Shown here: piece after piece, positions 18,914-27,562 of the stretch
Position numbering within the stretch: the first letter of the stretch is position 1
Layout: each line of letters starts with the position of its first letter
DNA from: Engelhardtia mirabilis
GTDB taxonomy: Bacteria; Planctomycetota; UBA1135; GCA-002686595
Assembly: GCA_007751255.1 (NCBI GenBank)
Contig: CP036296.1
Span: 1,550,001-1,614,000, forward strand
Length of the DNA: 64,000 nt
Direction: 5' to 3'
Program-made: the position numbers and the translations under genes
The notes under the pieces: generated by a model
Database searches by the model: none
What the model saw: only the letters and a program-made list of their open reading frames with translations
Told to the model about the DNA's origin: nothing

Positions 18914-20263
18914 ATGCGCGCCAGCGGCCCAGGCACCTCGATCGATGCGCTCCTGCCGGGCGTGGGCGACGCGGTCGGCGCGCTGTTCGGGCGCGCGGTG
19001 TTCGTGGTCGACGCCCAGGGGCGCGTGCGCGGTTGGTCTGAGGAGGCGGCGCGCCGAACTGGTCTGGCGGCGGCCGACGTGGTCGGCCGCGCGATCGATC
19101 CCCTCGACGCGGGGCCCGGGCGCTTGGGCGCGAGCCTGCGCGAGCGTGCTGGCACGGGCGACCGCACGCCCTTCGAGCGGGTCTGGCATCTGGGCGCCGG
19201 AGCCCAGGCCGGGGCGCGCTTCGTCGCGCGCTTCGCACCCGTCACCGGCGCCGCCGCAGCGCCTTGGATCGGTGTGCTCACGCCGGTGCCCGCCGGTGAG
19301 GGCGGCGAGGTCGGGATCGCCGGTGACAGCCGCGCCCTGCGCGAGGCGCTACGTCGGCTGCGCCGGGCGGCGGAGTCCGAGGTCACGGTCCTGATCCGCG
19401 GCGAGTCGGGCACTGGCAAGGAGTTGGCCGCCCGCGCCCTGCATGCCTGGAGTCCGCGCGCCGCTGGACCGTTCGTGGCGATCAACTGCTCGGCGATCCC
19501 CGAGGCCCTGCTCGAGTCGGAGCTGTTCGGCCACGTGCGCGGCGCCTTCACAGGAGCCGAGCGCGACCGCGCCGGAGTCTTCGAGCAGGCGCACGGGGGC
19601 ACCCTGTTCCTCGACGAGATCGGCGAGCTGGCCGCGGAACTCCAGGTACGCCTGCTGCGAACCCTGCAGGAGCACGAAGTGCGACCGGTGGGCAGCGACC
19701 GCTCGATCCCGGTCGATGTGCGACTGGTGTCCGCCACCAACCGCGACCTGGCGCGCGACCTCGAGAGCGGCCGGTTGCGCGAGGACTTCTACTACCGCAT
19801 CTGCGTCTTCGAGGTGGTCATGCCGCCCCTGCGCGAGCGGCGCGAGGACGTGTTGCCGATCGCACGGGCGCTCGTCGAGGCCCTGGCCCGCGACCACGCG
19901 CGTCCGGCGCCGACCATCGGCGAGGACGCCCAGCGCGCCCTCTTGGCCCACAGTTGGCCCGGCAATGTGCGCGAGCTCCGCAACGCCCTCGAGCACGCCT
20001 TCGTCCTGTGCGACGGCGATGAGCTCACCCCCGCCTGCCTGCCGACGGAGTTGCGGCGCGAGGGACGCCAGGTCGCACCCCAGATCGGCGCCCTGGGACT
20101 CGAGGCCGGGTCCGACGCGGAGCGGGATCGGATCCTGCGCGCGCTCGAGAGCCACGCCTGGAACCGCACGGCGACCGCCGAGGCCCTGGGCATCAGCCGC
20201 GTGACCCTGTGGAAGAAGATCCGCAACTTCCGACTCGACCAGGGCATCTTCCGCGGCCGCTGA
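18914..20263 (+). CDS. Sigma-54-dependent transcriptional activator (PAS-like, AAA+, Fis HTH)
   Basis: The 449-residue enhancer-binding protein has a PAS-like sensor (about 20-125; [20 protein letters not shown]). It is followed by an AAA+ domain with Walker A GESGTGKE (163-170), the sigma-54 contact loop GAFTGA (210-215) and Walker [10 protein letters not shown]. The C-terminal Fis-type helix-turn-helix is [15 protein letters not shown]. It would open promoters held by RpoN. The sensor has no cysteine, unlike FisR-type sulfane-sulfur sensors, so the signal may be a bound ligand or cofactor. A -24/-12 promoter lies 150 bp downstream, ahead of the sulfide genes, making them the likely target. 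ATG 18914 was chosen by domain fit. Confidence 0.92.
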   Translation: MRASGPGTSIDALLPGVGDAVGALFGRAVFVVDAQGRVRGWSEEAARRTGLAAADVVGRAIDPLDAGPGRLGASLRERAGTGDRTPFERVWHLGAGAQAGARFVARFAPVTGAAAAPWIGVLTPVPAGEGGEVGIAGDSRALREALRRLRRAAESEVTVLIRGESGTGKELAARALHAWSPRAAGPFVAINCSAIPEALLESELFGHVRGAFTGAERDRAGVFEQAHGGTLFLDEIGELAAELQVRLLRTLQEHEVRPVGSDRSIPVDVRLVSATNRDLARDLESGRLREDFYYRICVFEVVMPPLRERREDVLPIARALVEALARDHARPAPTIGEDAQRALLAHSWPGNVRELRNALEHAFVLCDGDELTPACLPTELRREGRQVAPQIGALGLEAGSDAERDRILRALESHAWNRTATAEALGISRVTLWKKIRNFRLDQGIFRGR

Positions 20264-20280
20264 CGCCCGCAGCGGGGCGT
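20263..20280 (+). terminator. Weak hairpin after the sigma-54 activator
   Basis: ACGCCC (20263-20268) pairs with GGGCGT (20275-20280) around a 6-nt loop and begins on the last base of the stop codon. It may separate the regulator from the sulfide operon. Confidence 0.35.
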
Positions 20281-20356
20281 TAACCCCCTGAACGCCCGCG
20301 GCCGTCGACAGGGGTGAACGCAACGCCAGCGGCGATCTGCGGGACTTCGCCCGCGC

Positions 20357-20373
20357 TGTCGGAAGTGGCGACG
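20357..20373. promoter_or_regulatory. Possible activator site, imperfect TGTCG-N7-CGACG dyad
   Basis: TGTC/CGAC half sites form an imperfect dyad centred about 77 bp before the predicted start of the sigma-54 promoter. That is a usual distance for enhancer-binding-protein sites. A second dyad, CCCCTG (20285-20290) with CAGGGG (20309-20314), is an alternative. Both are weak by sequence alone. Confidence 0.2.
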
Positions 20374-20414
20374 TGCGAGGCCCTTGTGGCCGGTTGCCCG
20401 AGTCGTCGGAAGGC

Positions 20415-20431
20415 TTGGCACGGCTCTTGGA
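20415..20431 (+). promoter_or_regulatory. Sigma-54 (-24/-12) promoter of the sulfide-oxidation operon
   Basis: TTGGCACGGCTCTTGGA matches the YTGGCACGrNNNTTGCW consensus at every fixed position except one (G in place of C in the -12 element). The TGGCAC and TTG blocks have correct spacing. Transcription would start near 20442, about 20 nt before the peroxiredoxin ATG at 20462. Its place directly downstream of an RpoN-activator gene supports function. Confidence 0.65.
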
Positions 20432-20461
20432 CTGACCCGGCTGCCCAGCCAAGCTCGGTCC

Positions 20462-21145
20462 ATGCAAAGCCACGCTTCGATCCCCTTCGCCCTGCCCCGG
20501 CTCAACGAACCGGCGCCGTACTTCATGGCCGACACGACCCACGGTCCCCGGGCGCTGGAGGACTACGCCGGCCGCTGGCTCTTGCTGTTCAGCCACCCGG
20601 CGGACTTCACCCCGGTCTGCACCTCGGAGTTCGTCGCCCTGGCCCGCGCCCAGGCGCAGTTCGACGCGCTCGACTGCGCGCTTCTGGGGCTCTCGGTGGA
20701 CAGCACCTATGCCCACATCGCCTGGGTGCGAGCGATCGAGGACAAGTTCGGCGTGCGGGTCGAGTTCCCGATCATCGACGACGCCTCCATGGCCGTCGCA
20801 CGGCTCTACGGGATGGTGCACCCCGGCGAGAGCGAGTGTGCGTCGGTGCGCGCCGTGTTCGTGATCGACCCGGACGGGATGGTGCGCGCGATGCAGGTCT
20901 ACCCGATGACCACCGGGCGCAGCATCGACGAGCTGTTGCGGCTGGTGCGCGCCCTGCGGATGAGCGCCGACACCGGTCTGGCGACGCCCGAAGGCTGGCA
21001 GCCGGGTGACGACGTGGTGGAGGTGCCACCGCGCACCGTGCAAGAGGCGAACCGGGCCCCCCAGGCGGGGGTCGAACGCCTCGATTGGTACTTCGCTCGC
21101 AGGCCCGACCCCACCCGGGGCGAGCCCGCGTCCGACCCTGTCTGA
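20462..21145 (+). CDS. Peroxiredoxin of the 1-Cys/Prx6 type
   Basis: The 227-residue thioredoxin-fold protein carries the peroxidatic-cysteine motif HPADFTPVCTSEF near residue 50. It also has the Prx6-like C-terminal region SVRAVFVIDPDGMVRAMQVYP and the dimer/arm segment at the end. It should reduce H2O2, organic peroxides or possibly persulfides in the cytoplasm. ATG 20462 is used because the AhpC/TSA fold begins a few residues later and it fits the sigma-54 promoter; an upstream ATG at 20384 would precede that promoter. As first gene of the sulfide cluster it may protect against reactive sulfur or oxygen formed during sulfide oxidation. Confidence 0.9.
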   Translation: MQSHASIPFALPRLNEPAPYFMADTTHGPRALEDYAGRWLLLFSHPADFTPVCTSEFVALARAQAQFDALDCALLGLSVDSTYAHIAWVRAIEDKFGVRVEFPIIDDASMAVARLYGMVHPGESECASVRAVFVIDPDGMVRAMQVYPMTTGRSIDELLRLVRALRMSADTGLATPEGWQPGDDVVEVPPRTVQEANRAPQAGVERLDWYFARRPDPTRGEPASDPV

Positions 21146-21157
21146 ACGGAAAGACCC

Positions 21158-22549
21158 ATGATCCTCGAGCAGTACTACCTCCAGTGCCTGGCCCACGCCT
21201 CCTACCTCGTCGGCGACGAAGCGGCCGGAGTGGCGGCGGTGGTCGATCCCCAGCGTGACGTGCAGCAGTACCTCGACGACGCCAAGGCCAAGGGCCTGCG
21301 GATCGAGTACGTGCTGCTGACGCACTTCCACGCCGACTTCGTCTCGGGGCACCTGGAGATCGCGCGCCGCACGGGGGCGCGGATCGCGCTGTCGGCGCGC
21401 GGCGAGACCGAGTACCCGTCCATGGGCCTGGCGGACGGCGAGTCGATCCAGCTCGGCAAGGTGCGGATCCAGGGTCTGCAGACCCCCGGTCACACGCCCG
21501 AGAGCATGACCTTCCTGGTCTTCGACGAGGCCGCGGGGGGCGACGTCCCCTATGCCGCCCTGACCGGCGACACGCTCTTCATCGGCGACGTCGGACGACC
21601 GGACCTCCTGGCTTCGATCGGCTTCACCCGCGAGGAACTCGGCGGGATGCTCTACGACTCGCTGCACGAGAAGCTGATGAAGCTGCCGGACGAGACTCTG
21701 GTCTACCCGGCCCACGGCGCCGGCTCCATGTGTGGCAAGGCCCTGTCGAAGGAGACGGTCTCGACCATCGGCGAGCAGCGGGCGAACAGCTACGCCCTGC
21801 AGCCGATGAGCAAGCAGGCCTTCATCGAGCTGGTCTCCGAGGGTCAACCCGAGGCGCCCAAGTACTTCGTCCACGACGCGATCCTGAACCGCAAGCTGCG
21901 CAAGACCCTGGACCAGAGCCTCGAGCAGGGTCTGCGGGCCCTGCGACTGGAAGAGGTCGTGCGCCTGGCCAACGCCGGCGCGCAACTGGTCGACTTGCGC
22001 GAGGCGGACGAGTTCGCCGCCGGCTTCCTGCGCGGCAGCCTCGACATCGGCCTGTCGGGCAAGTTCGCCACCTGGGCGGGCTATGTGCTCGACCTGGAGG
22101 CGCCGATCATCCTGGTCGGCGACCGCGAGCAGGTGGAGGAGGCAGCGGTGCGGCTGGGCCGAGTCGGTCTGGACCAGCTCGCGGGCTATCTCGACGGTGG
22201 CTTCGAGGGGGTCCTGGAGCCCGAGCTGGTGGGCCGCTTCGAGCGCCTCTGCGTGGCAGGCCTGCGCACGGCCCTGAACTCGGACCAGGCGCCCTTCCTC
22301 GTGGACGTGCGCACGGCCAGCGAGTTCGCCGAGGGGCACTTGGACGGGGCCTTGAACATCCCGCTGAACCACATCGAGGAGCAGCTGGACGAGATCCCGC
22401 GCGACCGGGACGTGGTCCTCCTGTGCCGCTCGGGCTACCGCTCGGCCCTGGGCGCCAGCCTGTTGCTGCGCGCCGGCTTCGATCGTGTGCGTGACCTGCA
22501 GGGCGGCATGCAGGCCTACGACGGCGTCGCCTGCACCGCCGGCGCCTGA
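21158..22549 (+). CDS. Persulfide dioxygenase (ETHE1-like) fused to two rhodanese domains
   Basis: The 463-residue protein has an N-terminal metallo-beta-lactamase fold (1-250) with THFHADFVSGH (His56, His58, Asp60), GHTPES (His112), TGDTLFIGDVGRPD and YPAHG (His186). This matches ETHE1-type non-haem iron dioxygenases that oxidise glutathione persulfide to sulfite. Two rhodanese domains follow. The first (about 265-355) lacks the catalytic cysteine. The second (about 365-460) has the active loop CRSGYRS (Cys423). The fusion could channel sulfane sulfur between dioxygenase and sulfurtransferase. The ATG is preceded by GGAAAG, and the gene is 12 bp after the peroxiredoxin, so it is in the same operon. 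Confidence 0.92.
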   Translation: MILEQYYLQCLAHASYLVGDEAAGVAAVVDPQRDVQQYLDDAKAKGLRIEYVLLTHFHADFVSGHLEIARRTGARIALSARGETEYPSMGLADGESIQLGKVRIQGLQTPGHTPESMTFLVFDEAAGGDVPYAALTGDTLFIGDVGRPDLLASIGFTREELGGMLYDSLHEKLMKLPDETLVYPAHGAGSMCGKALSKETVSTIGEQRANSYALQPMSKQAFIELVSEGQPEAPKYFVHDAILNRKLRKTLDQSLEQGLRALRLEEVVRLANAGAQLVDLREADEFAAGFLRGSLDIGLSGKFATWAGYVLDLEAPIILVGDREQVEEAAVRLGRVGLDQLAGYLDGGFEGVLEPELVGRFERLCVAGLRTALNSDQAPFLVDVRTASEFAEGHLDGALNIPLNHIEEQLDEIPRDRDVVLLCRSGYRSALGASLLLRAGFDRVRDLQGGMQAYDGVACTAGA

Positions 22550-22572
22550 ACCCTCGCCATCCGGAGCATCAC

Positions 22573-23778
22573 GTGACCGAATCCAGACCTGCGACCCGCC
22601 ACCATCACGTCGTGATCCTCGGAGGAGGTAGCGGCGGGATCAGCGTCGCCGCCCGGCTCGCGCGCGGCCGGCGCGGGCTCGACGTGTGCGTGATCGAGCC
22701 CTCCGATCGCCACTGGTACCAACCCCTGTGGACCCTGGTCGGCGGTGGGGAGGCCAGCTTCGACGAGAGCGAGCGCTCGGAGGCCAGCCTGATCCCGCGC
22801 GGGGTCGAGTGGCTACAGGACAAGGTCACCGCGATCGTCCCCGAGCGGAACATGGTCAGGACCTCCGACGGTCTCGAGGTGACCTACGACCACCTGGTCG
22901 TGGCCCTCGGCATCCAGCTCGACTGGGAGCAGATTCCCGGCCTGGCCGGCAACGTCGGCAAGTACGGCATCTGCTCCAACTATTCCCGCGAGCACGTCGA
23001 GGACACCTGGCGCACGATCCGCGAGTTCCAGGGCGGCAAGGCCCTGTTCACCCATCCGAGCACGCCGATCAAGTGTGGGGGCGCGCCGCAGAAGATCATG
23101 TACCTGGCGGACGACGAGTTCCGCGCGCGGCTGTCGCCCGCTGACTACCAGGTCGAGTTCTGGTGTGCCCTGCCCAACTCCTTCGCCGTGGAGCACTACG
23201 CCAAGGGTCTGGACAAGGTAATGGAGCGGCGCGGCTGCACGCCGCACTACCGCCAGGAGCTGATCGAGCTGCGTCCCGAGCAACGCGTGGCCGTGTTCGA
23301 GCACCTGGACACCGGTGTGCGGAGCGAGGAGCGCTACGCCATGATCCACGTGACGCCCATGATGAGCGCGCCGGACGTGGTGTCGCGGTCATCCTTGGCC
23401 AACGCAACCGGTTGGGTCGACGTGGACAAGCACAGCCTGCGCCACACGCGCTTCCCCAACGTGTGGTCCCTGGGCGACTGTTCGAGCCTGCCGACCTCCA
23501 AGACGGGCGCCGCGATCCGCAAGCAGGCGCCGGTCCTGGCGGCGAACCTACTGGCGGCCCTGGACGGTCGCACGCTGCGGGCGAGCTACGACGGCTACAC
23601 CTCCTGCCCCCTGGTCACCGGTCGCGGGAAGCTGATCCTGGCTGAGTTCGACTACGACAAGCAGCCCCAGGAGACGTTCCCCTTCGACCAGTCGAAGGAG
23701 CGCTGGAGCATGTACCAGCTCAAGCGGCACATCCTGCCGCAGTTCTACTGGCACGGCATGCTCAAGGGACGCGCTTGA
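22573..23778 (+). CDS. sqr: Type II sulfide:quinone oxidoreductase
   Basis: The 401-residue flavoprotein closely resembles mitochondrial SQOR. It has the FAD motif VVILGGGSGGISVAARLARG, the first catalytic cysteine in TPIKCGGAPQKIMYL (Cys168), the second in YTSCPLVTG (Cys345), and the C-terminal ETFPFDQSKERWSMYQLK block typical of type II enzymes. It would oxidise sulfide to a persulfide on a thiol acceptor and pass two electrons to quinone at the membrane. The start is GTG 22573 with a GGAG 5' of it (CCGGAGCATCAC). It lies between the persulfide dioxygenase and TauE/SafE genes, which fits stepwise sulfide oxidation. Confidence 0.95.
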   Translation: MTESRPATRHHHVVILGGGSGGISVAARLARGRRGLDVCVIEPSDRHWYQPLWTLVGGGEASFDESERSEASLIPRGVEWLQDKVTAIVPERNMVRTSDGLEVTYDHLVVALGIQLDWEQIPGLAGNVGKYGICSNYSREHVEDTWRTIREFQGGKALFTHPSTPIKCGGAPQKIMYLADDEFRARLSPADYQVEFWCALPNSFAVEHYAKGLDKVMERRGCTPHYRQELIELRPEQRVAVFEHLDTGVRSEERYAMIHVTPMMSAPDVVSRSSLANATGWVDVDKHSLRHTRFPNVWSLGDCSSLPTSKTGAAIRKQAPVLAANLLAALDGRTLRASYDGYTSCPLVTGRGKLILAEFDYDKQPQETFPFDQSKERWSMYQLKRHILPQFYWHGMLKGRA

Positions 23779-23803
23779 TGTCCGGCCACGGGAGACCGAA
23801 GCC

Positions 23804-24637
23804 ATGTGGATAGCCTTCCTCGGTGCGGCGATCGTGGGCATCAGCCTGGGACTGCTCGGCTCCGGCGGATCGATCTTCACCGTGCCAATCCTGCACTACG
23901 GTTTGGGTCAGCCCGAGAAGATCGCGGTGGCGGGTTCGCTGTTCGTGGTCGGCACCGTGAGCCTCGTGGCCGCACTGCCCCAGGCCGCGGCCGGACGCGT
24001 GCGTTGGGGCACGGCCGCGCTGTTCGGCATACCCGGGATGGTCGGCACCGTCGGCGGCGCGGCCCTCTCGCGCTGGGTGCCGGGGACGGTGCAGCTGGGC
24101 CTGTTCGCCCTGGTGATGCTGGCCGCGGCGGTCTTCATGTTCCGCTCGCCCCCGGCCTCGGCGGGGCCGGTCGCCCGCCGCGCGCGCTGGAAGGTCGTCA
24201 TCGACGGCCTCGGCGTCGGTGTGTTGACGGGATTGGTCGGCGTCGGCGGCGGGTTCCTGATCGTGCCGGCCCTGGTGCTCTTGGGTGGGCTCGAGATGCG
24301 CGCCGCCACGAGCACCAGCCTGGTGATCATCGCCTTCAAGTCCCTGGCCGGCTTCGCGGAGTACCAACGGGTGCTGGACGAGCTCGACCTGGAGCTGGAC
24401 TGGGGCACCCTGGGCGTCTTCGCGGCGCTCGGAGTCCTCGGCAGCCTGCTCGGCGGGCGCCTGTCGACGCGCGTGCCCCAGACCGCCCTGCGCCGCGGCT
24501 TCGCGGGGATGTTGGTGGTGATGGCGGTCGCGATCCTGGCGGTCGAGCTGTCCGGCAGCAGCGACGCCGGAGACGAAGCGTCGGGCACGCAAAGCGCCCC
24601 TGCGGCGACGGTTGATGCCGGACACAGTCTCGACTGA
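23804..24637 (+). CDS. TauE/SafE-family (TSUP) anion permease, probable sulfite/sulfonate exporter
   Basis: The 277-residue membrane protein has about eight TM helices and the family's two-fold repeat, with glycine-rich motifs GLLGSGGSIFTVPIL (first half) and GLVGVGGGFLIVPALVLLGG (second half). TSUP proteins move sulfite, thiosulfate or organosulfonates. Placed directly after SQR and persulfide dioxygenase, export of sulfite or thiosulfate is the likely job. A GGGAGA Shine-Dalgarno precedes ATG 23804. The C-terminal 25 residues are a polar tail. No catalytic residues are expected. Confidence 0.88.
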   Translation: MWIAFLGAAIVGISLGLLGSGGSIFTVPILHYGLGQPEKIAVAGSLFVVGTVSLVAALPQAAAGRVRWGTAALFGIPGMVGTVGGAALSRWVPGTVQLGLFALVMLAAAVFMFRSPPASAGPVARRARWKVVIDGLGVGVLTGLVGVGGGFLIVPALVLLGGLEMRAATSTSLVIIAFKSLAGFAEYQRVLDELDLELDWGTLGVFAALGVLGSLLGGRLSTRVPQTALRRGFAGMLVVMAVAILAVELSGSSDAGDEASGTQSAPAATVDAGHSLD

Positions 24638-24686
24638 GTTGCGATCCCGTCCCATGGGTTCACCGTCCCTCGGACCCTTCAACACC

Positions 24687-25205
24687 ATGCAGACCACCGA
24701 CGTCACGACCCTCAAGCAGCGCCTCGACCAGGGCCTGCCCGTGCGCCTGGTCGACGTGCGCTCGCCGGCGGAGTTCCGCGCGGTCCACGCCCGCGGCGCC
24801 GTTTCGATCCCGATCGATCGCATCGACCACCAGAGCCTCGAGGCCCTGCCGGGCGAGGGGCCGATCTACGTCATCTGCCGTTCGGGCACGCGCTCGGAGC
24901 AGGCCTGCCGCAGCTTGGCCGGCAGCCCCGTGGCGGGCGAGGTCGTGTCGGTGGACGGCGGCACCCAGGCCTGGGAGCGCGCCGGGCTGCCGATCGAGCG
25001 CGGCGAGGGCGGAGCGATCGACATCGAGCGCCAGGTCCGCATCATCGCCGGCTTGCTGGTGGTGCTCGGCACGCTGCTGGGCTTCACCGTGTCGCCAGCC
25101 TGGCACGCCCTGTCCGGCGTCGTCGGCGCCGGCGTGGCCTACGCCGGCATCACGGGCTCCTGCGCCATGGGAATGGTCCTGGCGCGCATGCCCTGGAACC
25201 GCTGA
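24687..25205 (+). CDS. Membrane-anchored rhodanese (YgaP-like, rhodanese plus DUF2892 hairpin)
   Basis: About 172 residues. The rhodanese domain (about 5-105) has the active-site loop CRSGTRS after PIYVI and the conserved LVDVRSPAEFRAVHARGAVSIP start. Two TM helices follow (VRIIAGLLVVLGTLLGFTVS and ALSGVVGAGVAYAGITGSCAM), as in YgaP-type membrane sulfurtransferases. It should transfer sulfane sulfur at the cytoplasmic face. Start choice is open: ATG 24687 abuts the domain, ATG 24654 adds 11 residues, and an ATG at 24612 overlaps the preceding gene. It belongs to the sulfide operon by spacing. Confidence 0.88.
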   Translation: MQTTDVTTLKQRLDQGLPVRLVDVRSPAEFRAVHARGAVSIPIDRIDHQSLEALPGEGPIYVICRSGTRSEQACRSLAGSPVAGEVVSVDGGTQAWERAGLPIERGEGGAIDIERQVRIIAGLLVVLGTLLGFTVSPAWHALSGVVGAGVAYAGITGSCAMGMVLARMPWNR

Positions 25206-25215
25206 AGTCGGCCCC

Positions 25216-26580
25216 ATGCCGACGCTCCTGATCGCGGTCGAGCCCCTGGTCTGGGCCCGCTCGCAGATGGCGTTCACCCTGGGCGCCCACATCGTGCTCG
25301 CTTGCCTGGGCGTCGGACTGCCCGCGCTGTTGGCCTTCGCCGAGTTCCGCCACTGGCGCAGCGGCGACGAGGGCTGGGGCCGCCTCGCCCAGCGGTGGGC
25401 CAAGGCCTTCGCGGTGCTGTTCGCGGTAGGGGCGGTGTCGGGCACGGTCCTGTCCTTCGAGCTGGGCCTGCTGTGGCCCGCGTTCATGGGCACCTTCGGG
25501 TCGGTGATCGGCCTGCCGTTCACCCTGGAGGGCTTCGCCTTCTTCGTGGAGGCGATCTTCGTCGGCGTGTACCTCTACGGCGGCGCGCGCCTGAGCCCGA
25601 CCGGGCGCCTGCTGTCGGTCGTGCCGATCGCCGTGGCCGGGGCCGTGTCGGCCTTCTTCGTGGTCACCGCCAACGCCTGGATGAACACGCCCCGGGGCTT
25701 CACCCTCGGGTCCGACGGCCGGGTCCACGACGTGGCGCCCTGGGCGGCGATGTTCAACCCGTCGACGCCCCACGAGACGGTCCACATGATCGTCGCGGCC
25801 TACCTGGTGACCGGCAGCCTGGTGGCGATGGTCTACGCCGCCGCGATCCTGCGCGGACGCTCTGGCGAGCACCACCGCCGGGGCCTGGCCCTGGGCCTGA
25901 CCCTGGCGGCGATCGCGGCGCCCCTGCAGGCGGTCACGGGGCACTGGGCGGGCGATCGAGTGGCCGAGCTGCAACCGCTCAAGCTGGCCGCCATGGAAGC
26001 GCACTTCGAGACCGGCACCTGGGCGCCCCTGCGCCTGTTCGGCTGGCCCGACGTGGAGGCCCGCGAGGTGCACGGCTCGATCGACATCCCCGGAGCCCTG
26101 TCGCTCTTGGCCCACCGCGATCCCGCTGCCGTGGTCCTGGGGCTGGAGGAGTTCCCCGAGGACGAGTGGCCGCCGGTGCCGATCGTGCACGTGGCCTTCC
26201 AGGTCATGGTCGGGATCGGTACGGGCCTGATCGCGCTGTTCGGCTTCGGAGCCCTGGGTCGCTGGCGCCGCGGGAACTGGCCCACGGAGCGTTGGTACCT
26301 GCGCGCCGTGGTCGCTGCGGGCCCGGCGTCGATCCTGGCCCTGGAGGCCGGTTGGGTCGTGACCGAGGTCGGGCGCCAGCCCTGGATCGTGCGCGGCTTC
26401 ATGCGGACCTCGGACGCGGTCACGGACGCCGCGGGACTGCACTGGCTGTTCCTCGCCACGCTGCTCCTGTACCTGGCCCTGTTCGTGGGAGCCTGGTCGG
26501 TGCTGCGCTACCTGGCGTCGAAGCCCCTCGATGCGGCGCAGGACGGTCCCCTGGCGCAGGAGTCCGGCGATGACGCCTGA
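25216..26580 (+). CDS. cydA: Cytochrome bd quinol oxidase subunit I, short Q-loop (CIO-like)
   Basis: The 454-residue membrane protein has the haem-ligand histidine in FTLGAHIVLA (His25), the QPLKLAAMEAHFETG quinol-loop motif, and GWVVTEVGRQPW in the last third. The Q-loop is short, as in CioA-type cyanide-insensitive oxidases rather than the long-loop E. coli CydA. It oxidises quinol and reduces O2 to water. Bd oxidases resist sulfide, which inhibits haem-copper oxidases; its place right after SQR and rhodaneses suggests it removes electrons delivered by sulfide oxidation. It overlaps cydB by 11 nt. Confidence 0.95.
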   Translation: MPTLLIAVEPLVWARSQMAFTLGAHIVLACLGVGLPALLAFAEFRHWRSGDEGWGRLAQRWAKAFAVLFAVGAVSGTVLSFELGLLWPAFMGTFGSVIGLPFTLEGFAFFVEAIFVGVYLYGGARLSPTGRLLSVVPIAVAGAVSAFFVVTANAWMNTPRGFTLGSDGRVHDVAPWAAMFNPSTPHETVHMIVAAYLVTGSLVAMVYAAAILRGRSGEHHRRGLALGLTLAAIAAPLQAVTGHWAGDRVAELQPLKLAAMEAHFETGTWAPLRLFGWPDVEAREVHGSIDIPGALSLLAHRDPAAVVLGLEEFPEDEWPPVPIVHVAFQVMVGIGTGLIALFGFGALGRWRRGNWPTERWYLRAVVAAGPASILALEAGWVVTEVGRQPWIVRGFMRTSDAVTDAAGLHWLFLATLLLYLALFVGAWSVLRYLASKPLDAAQDGPLAQESGDDA

Positions 26581-27562
26581 GCCCTTCGTCCTGGCGCTCT
26601 TGCTGCTCGCTCTGGGGGCCTACGCGCTGCTCGGCGGTGCGGACTTCGGCGCCGGCGTGTGGGAGTTCCAGCTCGGCACGCGCCCCGCGCCCGCCGACCG
26701 GCGCTTGATCGCGCGGGCCATCGGGCCGGTGTGGGAAGTCAACCACATCTGGCTGCTGTTCCTGTTGATCCTGTTGTTCACCTGCTACCCGCCGGCCTTC
26801 GAGCGCCTGTGCCGCGAGCTGTACCTGCCCCTGCTCTTGGCCCTGGCCGGGATCGTGGCCCGCGGCGCGGGCTTCGTGTTCCGCTCCTACGGGCCCAGGG
26901 ACCTGGGCAGCCGCACCCTGTGGACGGCGGTCTTCGCCTTCGCCTCGACCACCACGCCCTTCTTCCTGGGCGCGAGCCTGGGCGCCGTGGCGTCCTTCGA
27001 GCTGGGCGTCGACGACGCGCGCCCGGCTTGGACCCACCCGCTCGCGATCTACTCGGGCTTCCTCGGCGTCGCGATCTGCGCGTTCCTGGCGGCGGTGTTC
27101 CTGGTGCGCGAGGCGCGGCGCGGCGGCGACTCGGAGTTGGAAGAGTCCTGGCGCCAGCGCGCCCTGGTTTCGGGCGCCTGGGCCGGCGCCGCCGCGGGCA
27201 TCGGCCTGTTGTTCGTGCGCGGCGCCGCGCCCGAGCTCGCCGAGCGCCTGTACCAGCACGGCGAACTCTGGATCGGTCTGTCGATTTCCTCGGGGCTCGC
27301 GACCATGGTCGCCCTCGCCCTGCGTAGACCGACCCTGGCCAGCGCGACCGCTGCCGGGGCGGTGCTGGGCGTGCTGTTCGGCGTGGCCCACGCGCTCTAC
27401 CCGCAGATCCTGCCGCCGACCATGGACCTGGCGTCCGCCCGCGCGGAGGACGTGGTCCTGTGGACCGTGGTCTGGGGTGTGGCCTGTGGCCTGGTGATCC
27501 TGTTGCCTTCGCTCTGGTTGCTCTTCCGCCTGTTCAAGTCCGATGCCCCGCCAAACCCTTGA
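26570..27562 (+). CDS. cydB: Cytochrome bd quinol oxidase subunit II
   Basis: The 330-residue polytopic protein starts at ATG 26570 inside the cydA end (11-nt overlap), with GGAG 5' of it. It has the family start LGGADFGAGVWE and PVWEVNHIWLLFLLI, plus about eight TM helices ending in VVWGVACGLVILLPSLWLLFRLF. Subunit II partners CydA in the oxidase core. No CydX-like small subunit was recognised. The end overlaps the next gene by 20 nt, so that membrane-anchored propeller protein is probably translated with it. Confidence 0.95.
   Translation: MTPEPFVLALLLLALGAYALLGGADFGAGVWEFQLGTRPAPADRRLIARAIGPVWEVNHIWLLFLLILLFTCYPPAFERLCRELYLPLLLALAGIVARGAGFVFRSYGPRDLGSRTLWTAVFAFASTTTPFFLGASLGAVASFELGVDDARPAWTHPLAIYSGFLGVAICAFLAAVFLVREARRGGDSELEESWRQRALVSGAWAGAAAGIGLLFVRGAAPELAERLYQHGELWIGLSISSGLATMVALALRRPTLASATAAGAVLGVLFGVAHALYPQILPPTMDLASARAEDVVLWTVVWGVACGLVILLPSLWLLFRLFKSDAPPNP

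Noticed and set aside
19349-22372. 1007-codon open frame on the minus strand
   Set aside because: It is antisense to the sigma-54 activator, peroxiredoxin and dioxygenase genes, all with clear motifs.
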